A stretch of DNA of 64,000 nt from Propionispora sp. 2/2-37. Lineage in GTDB: Bacteria > Bacillota > Negativicutes > Propionisporales > Propionisporaceae. The stretch covers positions 1 through 64,000 of the forward strand of contig NZ_CYSP01000015.1 of the NCBI RefSeq assembly GCF_001298735.1. Direction: 5' to 3'. The translations under genes were made by a program, and so were the position numbers. How positions within the stretch are numbered: the first letter of the stretch is position 1; every line of letters begins with the position of its first letter. The notes below the pieces were generated by a model that was not told the DNA's origin, did no database searches, and saw nothing but the letters and a program-made list of their open reading frames with translations. Positions 60,998 through 64,000 of the stretch are shown here, one piece after another.

Positions 60998-62590
60998 ATG
61001 AAAAAGACTATGGCATTTATTTTGACGCTTGTATTCTTATTAACAGGTATTACGGGCATTTCGTTTGCCAGTGATAACTTAAACCGATTTGATGATGTGC
61101 CGGCCGGTCATTGGGCCTATGAAGCGGTGGGGCAATTGGCCAAGGATGGATTGTTGGAAGGATATCGCAGTGATACCTTTGAGGGTGGCCGTACGTTAAC
61201 CCGTTACGAAATGGCCAAATTTGTAGCCCGGGCCATGTCGCAGTCTGAGCGGGCCAATGCTGAAGATAAAGCACTTATTAATAAACTTAAGGTGGAATAC
61301 CTTAATGACCTGGAGAGCCTTGGGGTGCGGGTAGCCGGGTTATATCCCAAAGCATATAAACTGATCCCGGTAACGTTTGCAACACTGACGTATTCTCATG
61401 ATAAAATTTCAAACCCTAACGGAACAAACACGGAACTCAGTGATTTAAGACCAACCGGGCCTAATGAAGGTGCTAATAAGAGCAGTTTGGTCGGTAATAA
61501 GATTAATATTTTCAGTATGCTGGTATACCCGGTTAACGACCGCTGGAACCTTATGGTTGGTACGGAATTTGAACGAAATACGATGTTTCCCGGATTGGAT
61601 GTCAGCTGGATGGGGTATAAAAATACCAACTGTGGCGATTGGACCCAGGCAGAAATGCTGCAGGCCATGGGAAGAATAGGCGATGTCAACGTTACATTAG
61701 GCAAGTTTGGCATGATTCATAATTACGGCATAAATCTGGCTACACAAATTAACGGTTTGGAGCTGTCCTATACTACTCCCCTGCCGGAGGAGAAAAAACA
61801 GGAAAGTAAAGATACTTCCACTAAACCAGGCGGTATGAGCAATATAGCCACCGGGGTTGCCCCAGGGCAGGTCAAAGCTACTATCCGTGTCGGCAAATTG
61901 GATCACAATGCGGCAACTAACTGGAATATATGGGGAATGGACCCTGAAAAGGTGGCGTTGTTTACAGGCGCAAATTATTATGGCAATAGCTATTATAATA
62001 CATATGGTGTGTACATACCGTCACTTTCAATAGCCCAGAATCTTACCCCCGGAGAACAGGGACTTTATGATCCCCGTTATTTTGCTTTACAGTTTGAGGG
62101 GACAACCAGTAAAGCGACGCATTACAAAGTGGGCTATCAGCGGGTAAGTCCTACAGCTAATGTGTTTCATTATGATGACCCGGTATATGGAGAAATGACT
62201 CAAAAGGTTAACGCCCGCACATATTGGGATGTCGGCTTTGATACGCAATTTGGTAAGGATTACTATTTCCTAGCCGATTACAGTAAGGCCGATTTCAGTA
62301 AAAACAATGTAGCCTATGTGCTGGGGGTCAGCTATAAGGTCGTTGATCCGTCAAAACCTGGCAGCTATATGTGGGGATTCAGCTATAACAGAATGGAGCC
62401 GAATTCCACTATACATGGTCTCAGCGATTTGGAAGAACGGATTATTGGGTCAAGAGGCTGGCAGTTTATGTATGCCAAAGTACCGAAAAAGAACACATTG
62501 TTAAATGTCCGGTATGCATTGTGGAGAGGCATTAACGATCCTGATTTTAAGGATAAGTCTACTATTATAGAAACGAAATTCTTCCTGTAA
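60998..62590 (+). CDS. SLH-domain outer-membrane porin (OmpM-like)
   Basis: A 530-residue protein. Signal peptide (ends near GISFAS), an SLH domain in residues 28-90 (FDDVPAGHWAYEAVGQLAKD, TLTRYEMAKFVARAM) and a coiled-coil linker precede a beta-rich C-terminal part ending in Phe-Phe-Leu, as in beta-barrel porins. In Negativicutes OmpM ties the outer membrane to pyruvylated or polyamine-bearing peptidoglycan via the SLH domain and acts as a porin. GGGGGAGG precedes the ATG. Confidence 0.85.
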   Translation: MKKTMAFILTLVFLLTGITGISFASDNLNRFDDVPAGHWAYEAVGQLAKDGLLEGYRSDTFEGGRTLTRYEMAKFVARAMSQSERANAEDKALINKLKVEYLNDLESLGVRVAGLYPKAYKLIPVTFATLTYSHDKISNPNGTNTELSDLRPTGPNEGANKSSLVGNKINIFSMLVYPVNDRWNLMVGTEFERNTMFPGLDVSWMGYKNTNCGDWTQAEMLQAMGRIGDVNVTLGKFGMIHNYGINLATQINGLELSYTTPLPEEKKQESKDTSTKPGGMSNIATGVAPGQVKATIRVGKLDHNAATNWNIWGMDPEKVALFTGANYYGNSYYNTYGVYIPSLSIAQNLTPGEQGLYDPRYFALQFEGTTSKATHYKVGYQRVSPTANVFHYDDPVYGEMTQKVNARTYWDVGFDTQFGKDYYFLADYSKADFSKNNVAYVLGVSYKVVDPSKPGSYMWGFSYNRMEPNSTIHGLSDLEERIIGSRGWQFMYAKVPKKNTLLNVRYALWRGINDPDFKDKSTIIETKFFL

Positions 62591-62668
62591 ATGTCTGTTC
62601 TAAATATTGAATCCGGGCGTTTGCAATCAATGGGCTTGTATTTATTAGTGGATAGGAGGAGAATTTAT

Positions 62669-64000
62669 GAAAAAGAGTTTGATTGTTATCTTAGCTCTTA
62701 TTTTGGTAATGGGCTTTTTCGGAAATGTTTTTGCTGCGGACAATCCTTTTGATGACGTTCCTAAAAATCACTGGGCTTATGAAGCCGTAAATAAACTGGC
62801 TAAAGATGGTCTGGTTATTGGCGACAAAGGGGCTTTTAACGGTGATCAAACCATCACACGCTATGAAATGGCGGTCATTGTCGCCAAGGCGCTGGCCAAA
62901 GCGGACAATGCCGATGAGAAGAATAAAGTGCTTATCAGGAAATTGTCGGAGGAGTTTGCCGGGGAGCTAAAGACGTTAGGGGCTCAAGTGTCTGCATTGG
63001 AAGAGCAAATAAACAAGCTGACTTTTAATGGGGCGGCTACCTTTAAATATCAACGGAATTCCAGCCGTGATCCCATGGTGGTTCCTGCGAACGGCAAGCA
63101 GAATATTGACATGAATGTTAATTTTCTCCTGTTGAGCCAGTATCATATCGGCGAATGGTCTGTTGTCAACGAGTCGCGTTATAATCGGGATCTGAGGTAT
63201 CCAATGAACAGACCCGATTATACGGAATCTAACGATCAGGCAGGGATTAGCGGACTGGCGGAAAAGATTTTTGCCACTGGGCCGATCGGCAAGGCAACAG
63301 TTACTTTCGGCGTTTATAATTATACAGGTGCTTATGGGTTGCTGTATGATAATCAGGCTCCCAATAATAGAGCAGACGGGGTATCGGGTTTGCAAATTGC
63401 TTTTGGTGATACGGTAAAGACGACCCTTAATTACGGCAAGATTTCTCATAACCTTGGTATTCAAAACCGTAACCAGTGGGGAATGCTGATGGTGAATTAT
63501 TTTGATGATAGCCGGATAGATGAGGAAAAATTGGCTTTATACCCTAAAGCTGGTGATGATCCGCGCTATTTTGGGATGGATGTTGCCACTCCTATTAATA
63601 GGAATACAAATGCAAAAGCTGCCTACCATCATGTATATACTGCCAGTGGTCCCAGTGCAAATTATCTGGAAGCCGGCTTTGATACCAAATTCGGGCAGGA
63701 TGTTGCTTTTAAGGTTGTCGCCGGTAAATCCAGCTTTACACGGCAAAACAAAGCGTATTTAGTCGGTCTTAATTACAAGGGCACGGGAGATAACACGAAA
63801 GTAGGCGATTATGGTGCATGGGTAAATTATATAAAATCGGAAACCAATGCAACCATTGACGGCGGTTACGATATTCAGGATAAGGTAAACGGTGCTAAAG
63901 GCTGGGAAGTGGGATTTAGTTATGTTCCCTATAAACAGATGTTGATTACTACTAAATATCTGAATGTTAAAGGTACAGCCAATACCAGCTTTAGTGACAA
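62669..64000 (+). CDS. Second SLH-domain outer-membrane porin, cut by the window end
   Basis: From ATG 62669 (GGAGGAG upstream) an open frame runs to the end of the window, 444 codons without a stop. Signal peptide KKSLIVILALILVMGFFGNV, then an SLH domain (FDDVPKNHWAYEAVNKLAKD, TITRYEMAVIVAKAL), a short coiled coil (FAGELKTLGAQVSALEEQIN) and the beginning of a beta-barrel. It is a tandem paralogue of the preceding porin; the C-terminus is missing. Confidence 0.85.

Overview
The window reads as chromosome of a diderm Firmicute (Negativicutes, most like Sporomusaceae). Two S-layer-homology outer-membrane porins at the right end and an RND efflux pump with its membrane-fusion adaptor point to an outer membrane, while ribosome binding sites, GTG/TTG starts and protein families are Firmicute-like. 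This assignment is inference from gene content. I saw no rRNA, tRNA, CRISPR array or complete insertion sequence.

Left third (about 0.7-28.8 kb): an anaerobic sulfur-acquisition island. It holds a LarE-type sulfur transferase; a galactitol-type PTS followed by a RuBisCO-like protein, a cupin and O-acetylhomoserine sulfhydrylase; a two-subunit nitrogenase-like enzyme; a second Cys/Met PLP enzyme; an alpha/beta hydrolase; a NifX-like cofactor protein; a sulfur-carrier operon of the HcyS/HcyF/HcyD type with a siroheme sulfite reductase and a TusA-like protein; a cysteine-type amino-acid ABC transporter; a YeiH-like transporter remnant; and an SsuABC-like transporter. Ten of these transcription units are preceded by the same compact element: a TGA, a short covarying hairpin, then AGGC/AGGT that opens an intrinsic terminator. 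This looks like an uncharacterised transcription-attenuation regulon for sulfur starvation and is the most novel feature here. The genes suggest that organosulfur compounds (methylthio-sugars, alkyl sulfides, sulfonates, cyst(e)ine) are scavenged and their sulfur is fed into homocysteine/methionine.

Between 20.3 and 25.1 kb on the minus strand lie an orphan PAS histidine kinase, an acyltransferase/cyclic-nucleotide-binding fusion and a B12-type radical SAM protein. A lone AAA ATPase and an iron alcohol dehydrogenase (behind a full-consensus promoter) follow at 28.9-30.9 kb.

The right half (31-60.6 kb) is a plant-polysaccharide/rhamnoside locus: three GH3 enzymes (one circularly permuted), a GH43, a GH78 rhamnosidase, an SGNH esterase, an alpha/beta esterase, an epimerase-like protein, a GPH sugar transporter, a chemoreceptor, an orphan PTS EIIB and an AraC-type regulator. 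Eight sites sharing a CTAAAAATAnTACAATT core lie upstream of these genes, at several promoters exactly 25 bases before the -10, which looks like the operator of the AraC protein. The RND pump carries one too. The locus is decaying: rhamnosidase, transporter, nucleotidyltransferase and regulator fragments are interspersed, and the AraC gene itself reads as frameshifted. The window ends inside the second SLH porin.
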